Origin: Torymus aiolomorphi | Taxonomy: Eukaryota; Arthropoda; Insecta; Hymenoptera; Torymidae | DNA length: 64,000 nt | Direction: 5' to 3' | Assembly: GCA_036365515.1 (NCBI GenBank) | Contig: CM070876.1 | Span: forward strand, 123,894,810-123,958,809 | Shown: piece by piece, positions 33,680 to 43,057 of the stretch | Position numbering within the stretch: the first letter of the stretch is position 1 | Layout of the letters: every line of letters starts with the position of its first letter | Translations under genes and position numbers: made by a program | The notes under the pieces: generated by a model | What the model saw: the letters and a program-made list of their open reading frames with translations, nothing else | Told to the model about the DNA's origin: nothing | Databases searched by the model: none

Positions 33680-34450
33680 ATGTTTGCTCAGGGTAGTAAT
33701 CAAAACTCCAAGTTCCAATGTCGCCAAATACTATCCATACTGTATGGATTAAATAAATCGTACTGCAAGAAACTTACAGTTGGTCTAGAAAGTCATGTTA
33801 TTGGCTGTGGTGATTTCAAACCTGTTGTTCGTCTAAGTGGTAAAAATATTGCGGGTATACCACTTACGCATATCGAGTGGATCTGCTTTGAAGAAAGTTT
33901 TCCCAGGATTGACGAATTCTTTGAATCTGAAGGAAACGAAATGGTTGATCAAAAAATATCTTGTGGTATCAGCTTTAGCTTAAGGTTCACGATAAGTTTT
34001 TCTGATAAAGCTTTTGAGCTGATAGACGAAACACAAGAGAAAAATCATAGAGGTGATCCACCAACAAAGATATGCTTTCAATCAAGATTGGTGTATAATA
34101 AAACAATCTATGATCAGCTCAAACACATCTCTAGAAACGTAGACAATAGTATTAAATATCTGTTAAATGCGTGCAAAGATATAAAATATGTATTTAATGA
34201 AATTTGTAGCTATACGAAAGAGAAATTACAAGAAAAAAATCAATTATCACAATATACACAGTTTACATTTTATGATATACATTCTATAACAAGCAGATTT
34301 TATACCCATAATGTTAATAAGTTACATAAAATCTTGAAAAAAAATAATTTAAGTATGTTAATAGATGATGCCTATATTTTGATCTATGAACTTGCATCTT
34401 TACAGTTGAAGGATATTGATCATGTTATGAACAAAAATATTAATCAATAA
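33680..34450 (+). CDS. Unknown 256 aa protein, paralogue of the gene at 41221
   Basis: Single-exon gene. Residues 15-125 align with the protein at 41221: a Cys/Gln-containing start, LNKSYCKKLTVGLE, FKPVVRLSG, then GIPLTHIEWICFEESFPRID and a FFESEG segment. The GI.L....W..F......ID pattern resembles the ssDNA-binding PC4 fold, but only loosely; this is inference. The C-terminal half is helical and Lys/Asn-rich (residues 140-250). It has a TATA box close upstream, and its stop overlaps an AATAAA polyA signal. The two paralogues bracket a Polinton cassette, so they may be accessory genes of that virus-like element. No transmembrane or signal sequence is seen. Confidence 0.72.
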   Translation: MFAQGSNQNSKFQCRQILSILYGLNKSYCKKLTVGLESHVIGCGDFKPVVRLSGKNIAGIPLTHIEWICFEESFPRIDEFFESEGNEMVDQKISCGISFSLRFTISFSDKAFELIDETQEKNHRGDPPTKICFQSRLVYNKTIYDQLKHISRNVDNSIKYLLNACKDIKYVFNEICSYTKEKLQEKNQLSQYTQFTFYDIHSITSRFYTHNVNKLHKILKKNNLSMLIDDAYILIYELASLQLKDIDHVMNKNINQ

Positions 34451-34756
34451 ATGTATTAAAATATCAATCTTGTTTTTCCTTACCTTTGACACGTTAGGTA
34501 TATGACCGTAATAAATTAATTATATTTCAATTAAAAATCTGTTTGTTTCTTAATTATCTCTATTTTAAAGTAATAAAGTTAGCATAAATAAATCTGTCGA
34601 AAATGGTAGCGGCAGTGGCGAAAGGCTCAAGAGGTACATTAAATAGTTTGATACAACACATCAAGCTTTTCGATTCACATTAGGCTTATTGATTCACATT
34701 AAGCTTTTTGGTACTCGTTGAGCGCGTTTATCATAAGTTTTGTAGCTACAAACTAG

Positions 34757-34911
34757 CTTGTTACTTCAATTACCTTATCACTTCAAATTAGCTTACCACT
34801 TTAAATTAGCTTGTCACTTCAAATTAGCTTGTCACTTCAAATTAGCTTGTCACTTCAAATTACCTTGTCACTTCAAATTAGCTTGTCACTTCAAATTAGC
34901 TTGTCGGTTCA
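34757..34911 (+). repeat. 18 bp minisatellite, about eight copies
   Basis: The unit AGCTTGTCACTTCAAATT repeats with minor changes. It generates a His-Phe-Lys-Leu-Ala-Cys ORF that is a by-product. A GCCGCCGCC run follows near 34955. Confidence 0.93.
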
Positions 34912-35654
34912 TCAGCAATCTGATTTATCAAAAAGCTTGTGACACGTGCGCGCCGCCGCCGCCACCGCCGCAAACCACGAGACTTATAAAAAATATTATC
35001 TCCTTTAACGAAACAGTTTTTGTCATGGATCCACGGTGGAAACATCCTTGGACATCTATGGTTTGTTTAAGGTAGTAAATAAACGGACTCTAACGAACTA
35101 ATGTGTTTTCGACCTTTATTTCGCCGACGTTTCGGGAGTTTTATTTATTACTCCCCTCTTCAGGGCTACAAAGTAATTTAACAAATCATTAAATAATGGA
35201 CAAATTGTGAAAACTTTTTACAAAAATTTATAAATAATAGAATACCATTAATTAAGGTTTCGTCTCATAGGAGTTTGTCAAAGTATTGAAAGAAATGAAC
35301 AACGTGGAAGTGGAAAAAAGAAGGCCAATCTGTGAAAAAATGTACGGGTATTGAATTTAGTTAAAATCTATTGAAACTAGAAAAAGATTTTTTTAATATA
35401 TGTGCAATTTGTACTTACGCCAGACTCTGTCTTTTCCGTTCATCATTGTTCCGCTACTTATATCTGAATTAATCAGCGTGCAGAACAATACTGAAGGGAA
35501 ATCGCAAAAGTCTGACGAGATAAAGGAATTATTGACAGAACGGAAGGTGGGGGGAGAGAAGAGAGTAGAGAGAGAAAGTAAGAAGGAAACTATGAAAGCG
35601 AATCTCATCGAATAAAATTTGAAATTGAATAAACGGAAAATTATAAGCAATTAG

Positions 35655-36050
35655 TTAGCCATTGCAAAATTGTTTTATAATATCTATTGTTCTTTTATAT
35701 GAGTTTTTGAGGAAATTTAGATCTTGAATGCAGTTGAGAGTATTGTCGTGGTAGTAAATGTTAAGCATTTCAGAAAACGAGCGTTTATAAAAATTCTTTT
35801 CTGTATCTAAGATGTTCACTTTTTCAAAGTCGATTGTGTGACCTGTATTTTCCACATGTGTCGCTAAAGCAGATTTTTCCGAGCATTGTTTTACGGCTCT
35901 GATATGCTCATTAGTCCGAGTCTTTAGTTTACGTTTGCTCATACCTATGTATGAGGAAGTACAGTCCTGACATTTGATATGGTAAACAATGCCACTAGTG
36001 TGCATTTTATCTAAACGGTCTTTGCCTAAAGTTATTAGATTATTAAATTT
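35655..36050 (-). pseudogene. GIY-YIG endonuclease domain of the Penelope-like element
   Basis: The C-terminal domain nicks target DNA to prime reverse transcription. The minus-strand frame shows the GIY-type motif (GIVYHIKCQDC), the YIG motif (SYIGMSKRKLKTRTNEH, with the conserved Arg and His), and downstream Asn/Glu residues, ending at 35655. The frame is open upstream to about 36050, but a frameshift near 36150 separates it from the reverse transcriptase, so the protein is not continuous. Paired Cys in the GIY loop are usual in animal Penelope elements. Confidence 0.85.
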
Positions 36051-36148
36051 GTTTACGGATTGGAGTATGGGGATTATGTTATGTTTGTGTAAGATGTGGT
36101 TAATTTTTGGAGTGAGGTGTTTAATGAAGGGAAGGACTATTTTGTTTT

Positions 36149-36965
36149 TTAGAAATACGGAACGTGGAGTTTTTCTTTAGTATGCATGCTGTTAGTGATA
36201 GTTGCGGTACGTTTCGAAATATATCTATTGATAATGTTAGGTGGATAGTTATTGCAAAGTAAGTAGTGTTTGACAGTTTTTAGGTTTTCTTTGTGGAACT
36301 GTGGATCTGAGAGTTTTATGGCTTTATCTACTAAACTATATATTATGGCTATTTTTTGTGTGTCAGGGTGGTGGGAACGATAATTTATATAGCGTCCAGA
36401 GGCTGTATTTTTTCTGAACCAGTTAGTCGTGATTTTATTGTTATTTCTAATGAGTGTCATATCTAAGAAATTAATACTGTTATTGGATTCTCTTTCTATT
36501 GTAAATTGTAAATTGTTATTATAGTTATTAAAGGAGGACAGTATTTCTTCGATTTTTTTGTTTTTTACTATTAGTAAGCAATCATCTACGTATCTTTTAT
36601 ATAAAAGGATATCTTTACTATAATTTTTTAAGCAATTAGTTTCTAAAATTTTCAGAGCTATGTCAGCAAACCATGGACTAGTACAAAAGCCCATAGGAGC
36701 GCCCATAATTTGTTTGTAGTATTTATTGTTAAATTGGAGGAAAGTTGAGTCTAAAAGTAGTTTGATGCCTTCTAAGAATTCAATTTTGGAGAGATTTATT
36801 TTGTTTTTTAGGTATTTCTAACGGTTATCTATTGCAAGAAGGATTAAGTCGGTGGGAATGTTTGTAAAGAGAGAGACTAAATCAAAAGAGACTAGTTCAA
36901 AACCATCAGGAACTGTAATGTTATCGACTATTTCTTTAAGTTCTGTCAGATAAAAAATACTATGC
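36149..36965 (-). pseudogene. Penelope-type reverse transcriptase, broken
   Basis: The open part 36706-36149 (185 aa) contains MGAPMGFCTSPWFADIAL, the catalytic YVDD (residues 40-43), INFLDMTL, and the thumb region. Upstream of 36706 the same frame continues to 36965 with the fingers motif FDLVSLFTNIP and one stop near 36822. The N-terminal part is absent. Role: copying of element RNA at the nicked target. Inactive because of truncation, stop and frameshift. Confidence 0.85.
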
Positions 36966-36989
36966 AATCATAAAAAAGTCCCCCTTACG

Positions 36990-37389
36990 TATTTTACATT
37001 TATTACAACGATTGCATGATTTTGGTGATGTCACATGGGATGCTCGTGGTAAGATTACCACAGATGGCAGCATCGTCAAAGGTGGAAACATAGTAGACTT
37101 GATTAACGATACTGTGAGAAATAGAAAACAAGCGTTGTGAAATGGTTATGGTCAGTTGGCCCAAGCACTTTGTAAAGCAAATATACCACGAGAATTTATT
37201 GTTAACAATAAAATTTGGGAGATTGTTTCTTCACCACAATCTGTCAGCAGCGAGGAAGAAACTCAACAGTCTGATAGCGAAGAAACAAACGAAAAACCAT
37301 CCGATAAAACAACTCCAAGAAAGTTGAGAAAAAGATTACGTCCCGAAGAAACACCTAGGCACGTTGCAAAAGTTCATATTCTTCCATGA
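36990..37389 (+). pseudogene. Conserved Polinton small protein, one nonsense codon
   Basis: Open frame with LHDFGDVTWDARGKI and GNIVDLINDTVRNRK, a pattern seen upstream of capsid genes in insect Polintons, followed by an in-frame TGA at 37138-37140. After it the frame continues (QLAQALCKANIPREF) through an acidic Ser/Glu linker and a basic PRKLRKRLRPEE tail to 37389. Function is not established. The 5' end is lost at the Penelope junction near 36967. Confidence 0.6.
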
Positions 37390-37829
37390 GATCGCCTGGA
37401 GTAAACATTGAAGAAGATTTGATCACACACCCCGAATCAACTCTTGTAGATAATTTAATCAATCTTTTACCTTTTGAAATACATGCTCCAGGGTATCATT
37501 TTTGTGGACCTGGTACACGTCTAAACGAAAGGTTAGCGAAAGGTGAGAAAGGTGTCAACCCACTTGACGATTATTGTCGTTAACATGATATAGCATATGC
37601 AAACAGTGGTGGTAACCGTAGCAAAGCTGATTGTTTGCTGGCCAAGCGTGCCTTTGCGCGTTTGTTGTCTGAAACAGCTACAACTAACGAGAGAAGTGTG
37701 GCTTTGGTCACAACTTGTTGTATGATTAGTAAAATAACTTTTGACATGTTTTCCTTGTACATTAAAAAAAAACATAAAAAAGAAACTAAAAATTTTAAGA
37801 ATAAGATAAATGGAAAAAACGTTAAGTAA
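37386..37829 (+). pseudogene. Phospholipase A2-like (parvovirus VP1-type) protein, one nonsense codon
   Basis: The protein has the calcium-loop-type motif YHFCGPGTRL, and then NPLDDYCR immediately before an in-frame TAA (37581-37583), followed by HDIAYANS, the catalytic His-Asp helix of this PLA2-like family. The C-terminal part includes a hydrophobic stretch with Cys and ends in Lys/Asn-rich sequence. In viruses the domain helps cross internal membranes; in Polintons it is a putative virion protein. The stop between the loop and the catalytic helix makes this copy inactive. Confidence 0.8.
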
Positions 37830-38871
37830 TTTGTTTTATCGACCACCGAAATCACCAGCCTATGCAGGTGCATACAACCTTTTAAAAATAATTGGTAAAA
37901 AACATGATCGCAAAAAATTATCAAATGGTTTGAAAGTCAGGATGCTTATACTCTACATAAACCTGTACGACGTCATTTCCCACATAGGACTTATGACGTT
38001 CGTAACCCTTTTGATGTGTGGGAAGGAGATCTCACTGATTTACGGTCATTAAGAACCTATAACGATGACAACACGTATCTACTTATGGTTATAGATGTTT
38101 AATCAAAATTTGCATGGGTTCAGCCAATTCGTAACAAAACATCGAAAAGTGTCGCTACAGCTTTTGAGCATATTTTGGCACAGTGTAAAGTACAGCACCT
38201 TTAGTATGCTCTTTCAAACTGATAAAGGTAAAGAATTTCTCGGTAAAGAGATGCAACAAGTTTAAAAAAAAATAGTATAAATTACCGCGTGGTTAGAAAT
38301 CCTAGAAAGGTTTAATAGAACATTGAAGGGTCGATTATGGCGATATTTTACTCATACAAATACGTACAGATATGTTGATATTTTACAAAAAATTGTTGAT
38401 GCTTACAATAGTTCTTGGCATTCTGGTACTAAAATGGTTTCTGCTAAAGTTAATTTGTACAATGCCGCAAAAGCACACCAAAACCTAGCCCAACGATACA
38501 ATAAGACTCGTATCCGATATCCTAAATACAAGGTGGGTGACTTGGTACGTGTCAGTCGTGCCGAACTAGTATTCAAGAAAGCATACGAAAGTGGCTGGAC
38601 TTTGGAATTGTTCCGAATTATACGCATATCTACTGAGAGACAACCACCTGTTTATACTTTAGAAGATCTTGACGGCGAACCAATCGAAGGTTTTTTCTAC
38701 GAAGAAGAACTTTCCAGAGTACAAAAAGATTTGCATACCGAATCATTTCAAATAGATAAGATTCTAAATACTAAAGGTAGAGGGAAAAACAAAAAATATT
38801 TTGTAAGTTGGAAAGGCTATCCTGACAAATTTAATTCCTGGGTTCCCGCAAACAATTTGAAAAAGATATAA
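37810..38871 (+). pseudogene. Polinton retroviral-like integrase with chromodomain, broken
   Basis: The order fits Polinton integrases: an N-terminal segment (LSNLFYRPPKSPAYAG), then a catalytic core with candidate Asp in WEGDLTDL (near 38025) and QTDKGKEF (near 38220) and Glu in ERFNRTLKG (near 38310), then a C-terminal DNA-binding part. The intact last part (38323-38871, 182 aa) contains YPKYKVGDLVRVSR and a chromodomain with KILNTKGRG, YFVSWKGYPDKFNSWVP. At least two frameshifts and two or three stops interrupt the core between 37915 and 38320, some at A-runs. Its role would be insertion of element DNA; the chromodomain suggests targeting to modified histone tails. Confidence 0.85.
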
Positions 38872-39673
38872 TGAGAGACCAATTTTATATCGTATTATCT
38901 AGTAACAACAGTGTGTATGTGTTTCCTGAAAACAAAACAACACATTTTACCACACAGTTACCCCAAAATATTTATTTACATGGTGAGTGGTCTGTAACTC
39001 TTTGTGAAATTCAAATACCCCACACATTTCAACATATTTCGATCGATAACTATGAGGGTATGGTTTGTGTAAAAACAAGTTATTTTCACCAAATGATTTG
39101 AGACACGAATCAACAGAAAAGGATGTTGTTGCACACTTATCACCAGGAATCTACACAGATATGGAAAATCTTTTACAAGAAATAAATAATTTACCTAATA
39201 TGAAAAATCACTTACAATTCAAAATACAACGTGGAGGATTTATAGAAATTGAATGAATTTGTCAGGATACTTGCGACACGAATTTTCATAGCTTGATATT
39301 GTCTGAAAAACTCTTGAGAATTATTGGTTTTGAAAACTGTAATCTTGAAAAAATTGAGGGTACAGTTGTTGGTCAAAGACCTGCTGACCTTATTAGTGGT
39401 TTACCATCAATAATAAGAGTGTATAGTGATATTTGTGAACCTTACATTACAAGTGATGTTCATACACCCCTTTTACGTATTGTTTCTCTTAATATGAACG
39501 AGTATAAATATGGTAGCATTGAGATTAACAACTTTACCACACCAATGTATATTCCATTGTTATCTACGTCGTTTCAAACGATTACAATAGATATAAAGGA
39601 CCAAGATGGAAACCCTGTAGCATTCGATTACGGCACGTTGACAGTGACACTTCATTTTAAGAGAACCGCATAA
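38871..39673 (+). pseudogene. Polinton penton-base-like (minor capsid) protein, frameshifted
   Basis: Three pieces: 38871-39101 (FYIVLSSNNSVYVFPENKTT, then a beta-rich WSVTLCEIQIPHT), 39065-39256 (overlapping frame), and 39293-39673 (DICEPYITSDVHTPLLRIV, MYIPLLSTSFQTITIDIKD). Together they match the layout of the penton protein that sits at capsid vertices in Polinton-like viruses. Two frame changes, near 39100 and 39256, break it. The start ATG overlaps the integrase stop (TAATG). Confidence 0.78.
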
Positions 39674-39674
39674 G

Positions 39675-40172
39675 ATGGGTTATTTTGAAGCAACTTATGA
39701 TAACCAAAATGCCCGCGATCCATTCGATAATTATATCACAATAGATACATCTATGCAAAAAGGAAAAGGTGTTGGAAGCTTTTTAAAAGGTGTTTATCGT
39801 AGTGTTTTACCGTTTGTAAAAAAAGGTGGTAAGGTTGTAGGAAAAGCTGTTGGCAAAGAGGCTTTACGAGCAGGTGTAAATATTTTAGATGACATTACAC
39901 ATGAAAAACCTTTTAAAGAATCTTTTCACAATAATATACGAGAATCAGGAAAACATCTCAAAAGAAAAGCCGACGAAGAATTGGATTATCTGATAAGTGG
40001 TTCAGGATATAAAACTAAGCGTCGGGCACGGAAACAACAGTCGACTACGAATTCTGATACAGTAAACACCAAAAGTAGAAAACATTCCAAAGTTAAGACA
40101 AAGAAAAAATTTGACAATAAAAAGAAAACTTTGAAAGAAAAACGTACTGCACGAGATATTTTTGAAGAATAA
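39675..40172 (+). CDS. Basic Polinton core-like protein, 165 aa, intact
   Basis: Intact ORF lying between the penton and capsid genes. Residues 28-75 hold a Gly/Lys/Val-rich amphipathic segment (GVYRSVLPFVKKGGKVVGKA) similar in style to membrane-lytic or core proteins of adenovirus-like viruses; the C-terminal half is strongly Lys/Arg-rich (residues 95-160), suited to nucleic-acid binding. Such a protein is regularly found beside the penton gene in Polintons. Exact function is inferred. It starts two bases after the penton stop and its stop overlaps the next ATG. Confidence 0.75.
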   Translation: MGYFEATYDNQNARDPFDNYITIDTSMQKGKGVGSFLKGVYRSVLPFVKKGGKVVGKAVGKEALRAGVNILDDITHEKPFKESFHNNIRESGKHLKRKADEELDYLISGSGYKTKRRARKQQSTTNSDTVNTKSRKHSKVKTKKKFDNKKKTLKEKRTARDIFEE

Positions 40173-40507
40173 TGGCTTTTCTACATAGTGATTCGTGTGC
40201 ATGTCTTAAATCTGAAGTGAATTTATTTAGTGTACCTCCTACTCAAACAACGATTGAAAATTCAAATTATGTTCAATACAAGCCAATATCTTCGCTAACT
40301 GAAGGGTCACCAATAGAGTTTTCTATACCGGGAACTAGTGAGTATATCGATCTTGCACATACTCTGCTTAGTGTTCGTGTAACTATCGCACAAACAGTAA
40401 CACCTCCTGAAACTATAGATAAAAATACCTTGAAAAATGTTGGTCCTGTAAATAATTTTATGCATTCGATATTTAAGGGGGCTAGACACCTTTTTTCTCT
40501 CAAATAA
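40172..40507 (+). pseudogene. Polinton major capsid protein, N-terminal fragment
   Basis: 111 codons beginning MAFLHSDSCACLKSE, then LFSVPPTQTTIENSNYVQYKP and YIDLAHTLLSVRV, followed by VGPVNNFMHSIF, all hallmarks of the start of the Polinton double-jelly-roll major capsid protein, which is normally over 500 residues. Similarity stops at HSIFKGARHL, so the gene is truncated, probably by deletion or insertion near 40490. No capsid sequence is visible downstream. Confidence 0.85.
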
Positions 40508-41149
40508 GAAGTCACATTTTAATACATAAATGTAAACTAATTATTTCATACTTTTTACATATAAAAGTGGGTATATTTACCTTACCTTAAAACTTTCTCC
40601 GATGGGCCTTTTATATGGTCCAGAACCATAGTCATCGACGAAACAAGTTTTTTTACTAACCGTAAGCTTTGAAATTTTCCTGTGGATGGATTGACTCCAG
40701 ATTTGAACTAAATTACTCCTGAATAGTATAATTCTCATATGAGTGTAGGGATTTAGGATTAAATGTCGGAAAAAATTTTTACATCAGAAAAATTATGAAA
40801 AAATATAAAAAATTTAAAAAAATTAAAAAAAAAACTCTTGAAAAACATCACAATTTTTTTTTCTCGAAAATTTCGATGGAATTCACGACAACTACAAAGT
40901 GAAACTTCAGATACATGTGGTTATTTTTCTCTCATGTTTTTACATTACTTGTCTGTGGGTCTTGGAGTTGGACATTTTCTCGAAAACTTTTCTTGTAACT
41001 TACGCAAAAATGACCAAATTGTTAAAAATTATGTTTCAAAATTGTATAGGGGCACCTTTCCCCGCTACCATTACCAGCCCCATTACTAACATATCACCGC
41101 TACTATCCTACCCCTTCCAATAGAAAACCCTCCACATCAGTATGAATAG
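40508..41149. other. AT-rich spacer
   Basis: Long A-runs (40798-40835) and no recognised gene. It joins the truncated capsid gene to the second paralogous gene. Confidence 0.55.
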
Positions 41150-41190
41150 TATAAAAGAGCGTCTAGCACAGTCTATTCATTAGTTCACTC
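41150..41190 (+). promoter_or_regulatory. TATA box upstream of the 41221 gene
   Basis: TATAAAAG at 41150-41157 with TTCATTAGTTCACTC about 27-34 bases downstream; the ATG follows at 41221. The layout is the same as for the paralogue at 33680. Confidence 0.65.
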
Positions 41191-41220
41191 AATCACTCCT
41201 GGTGAAAATAATACACAAGA

Positions 41221-42016
41221 ATGGCTGGTCAAGGCAAGCGTAAATACAAGACAATGGCTGGTCAACAAAGTACTTCCAAATATTATTGTCATCAGCTGCT
41301 GCCGATGGTGTACGCACTAAATAAATCTTATACCAAGAAAATTACAATTGGTCTAGAAAATAAGAAAATTGGTGGTGAATTTCTACCTATCATCCGTCTT
41401 AGTGGTGACGACTTTGTTGGTATACCGTTTACTGTGTCTGACTGGCGTTTATTTGAAGAAAATTTTCCAGTTATTGATAAGTTCTTTGAAACTGAAGATG
41501 GTGATATGCTGGATAAAAAGATACCCTTTAGCCATTTTAGCATAAGACTTATTATGAGCTATGGTGACAAGGCATTTGAACTTGCGGAAGAAGAAGATTC
41601 ACAGATGTCAAGTAATGATCAACCACCAACGAAGCAATACCGACGTAGGTTAATATTTAAAAAAGCTTCTTTTGATAGATTAAAAATATTAAAACATTGT
41701 ATACGTGTGAGAGTCAGATTTTTATTAGATGTAACATGTAACATACAATATATTATTAATACACTTTGTGATTATTTCAAAGAAAAATTACAAGAATCGC
41801 AATCATCACAATATACACATTTTTCTAAGGACGATTTATTAACTTATGCGGAAAAATTCGGTATACCTGATTCTGATAAAGTTTATGATGAAATAATGAT
41901 TAAAAAAAAATGATATATCGATATCAATACCCATTCATGATGTTATGTCTGTAATATATGAGCTTGTATCATTACATTTAGAAAATATTATATTTTTAAT
42001 GAATAAAAAGTTTTAA
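41221..42016 (+). CDS. Unknown protein, paralogue of the 33680 gene, with an A9-tract frame break
   Basis: The ORF 41221-41913 encodes 230 aa. It aligns with the 33680 protein over its length: LNKSYTKKITIGLE, FLPIIRLSG, GIPFTVSDWRLFEENFPVID, FFETEDGD, then a helical tail. After the stop at 41911-41913 the match to the paralogue continues in another frame (VIYELVSLHLENI) to TAA at 42014-42016, so a one-base length change in the A9 run at 41902-41910 cuts off about 35 residues. The break could be real, programmed, or an assembly error. The last codons overlap AATAAA (42002), and the 3' flank CTTGTTTTT..CTTACCTTT is also shared with the paralogue. Function unknown; the central motif is loosely PC4-like. 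Confidence 0.72.
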
Positions 42017-42178
42017 ATGTATCAAACTTGTTTTTACTTACCTTTCATACTCCTATCCTAAAATACCACCTAGTTTTCTTACGGATAGAGTTTAATCATA
42101 GAGTTAAGTTTAAATCATAATTTTAAATTTTGAAATCATAAAGTTAAGTTTAAATCATAATTTTGAATTTTGAATATT

Positions 42179-42243
42179 GTGGCACCATGGGGCAGATACA
42201 ACAAACCCCCACCACCACTCCCTGGTGGGAGGGGAGGGCTCGG
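42179..42243 (+). mobile_element. Partial MITE-like element B
   Basis: TGGCACCATGGGGCAGAT then AACAAACCCCC matches the left end of the element at 25363. The right end is not present; a CpG-rich stretch (42290-42410) follows that I cannot assign. Confidence 0.65.
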
Positions 42244-43057
42244 CTTGGACGCTCCCTTCACTAGTATCCAAGGAGTAGGGAGGAGTGATGCGATATCGCG
42301 CATACTTCTCGCGCCTGCGCAGAGCTGCGACGCGTGAATTGGCCAGCGCAGACGAGCACTTACGCGCGTAATACAAAGTAGTACTCGAAGTACGTCGCGC
42401 GCCGATGCAAATAATGTTGAATTAAATAATATTCCTAAGCCTACCACAAATTAATTGAAAATTATTTTGCATCTATTGAGGGATGTAAAGGGGAATAGTT
42501 TCAAATTTAGGAACACGTTCTATGTTCTCCATAAATGGTTAGCATTACGTATTTACATATGCACTCGCTTGATTGATGAACTGATGCCAAACCTATAAAA
42601 TTACATGGTTCATCAATTAAATTATAAGAATGTTTATTTATAAAACTGGTTTTATACTTTATTATCGTATGAGATATTAACTGTATTGTATTTCTATCCG
42701 TTTTTTTCTAAATAAATAAATAAATAAATAAATAAATGTAATTGTTAAAAATTAATTAATATAATAATGTGTTTGTAATTCTAATAAATCATTAAATTCG
42801 ATTACAAGAGTGCTGCATAGGAAAGGATTCAAGAGTTATCTTTTTTATTAAGGTAAAATAAAACTACAGAGTCATTTTTGAAAATATTTTGAAAATCATT
42901 ATTAATAACAAAAAAGTAATATTTTCTGCACAACCTATTAATATAACTCAACATGAATAAAAAACGAAATAACAACAGAATTCTTGCTCTGTGTGTCGAA
43001 ATACAAATTTCAGTGCGAATTAAATAAATAGAAATAAAAGAATTTGTCGAAGTAGAA
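42244..43057. other. Spacer with CpG-rich patch, (TAAA)n run and hAT flank
   Basis: 42290-42410 is rich in CGCG words. 42708-42737 is a TAAA microsatellite. The rest is AT-rich and probably includes the 3' end of the hAT element, but I could not find its terminal repeat. Confidence 0.5.

Larger units (their letters stand above)
35085..36966 (-). mobile_element. Penelope-like retroelement, 5'-truncated
   Basis: Minus-strand element carrying a Penelope-type reverse transcriptase followed by a GIY-YIG endonuclease, the defining order of the group. The 3' end region (35100-35170) has the AAACGTCGGCGAAATAAAGG motif with GAAGAGGGGAGT, a typical terminal sequence of such elements. The 5' side is cut near 36966 within the reverse transcriptase finger region, where Polinton-derived sequence begins. 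Confidence 0.85.
36967..40507 (+). mobile_element. Maverick/Polinton (virus-like) fragment, degraded
   Basis: Plus-strand gene block in the order: conserved small protein, PLA2-like domain protein, retroviral-type integrase with chromodomain, penton-like protein, basic core-like protein, and the start of the major capsid protein. This set is specific to Maverick/Polinton elements, large DNA transposons that also encode virion proteins. Polymerase B, ATPase and protease are not in the window. Several genes have stops or frameshifts and the capsid gene is cut at 40507. The genes are packed as in viruses, with TAATG stop-start overlaps at 38869-38873 and 40170-40174. Confidence 0.88.

Noticed and set aside
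34758..35075. His-Phe-Lys-Leu-Ala-Cys repeat protein
   Set aside because: 18 bp minisatellite read in frame; ends in low-complexity proline codons.
32540..42020. Polydnavirus proviral segment
   Set aside because: Considered because of virus-like genes, but there are no excision motifs or known virulence gene families that I can recognise; Polinton explains the capsid and integrase genes.
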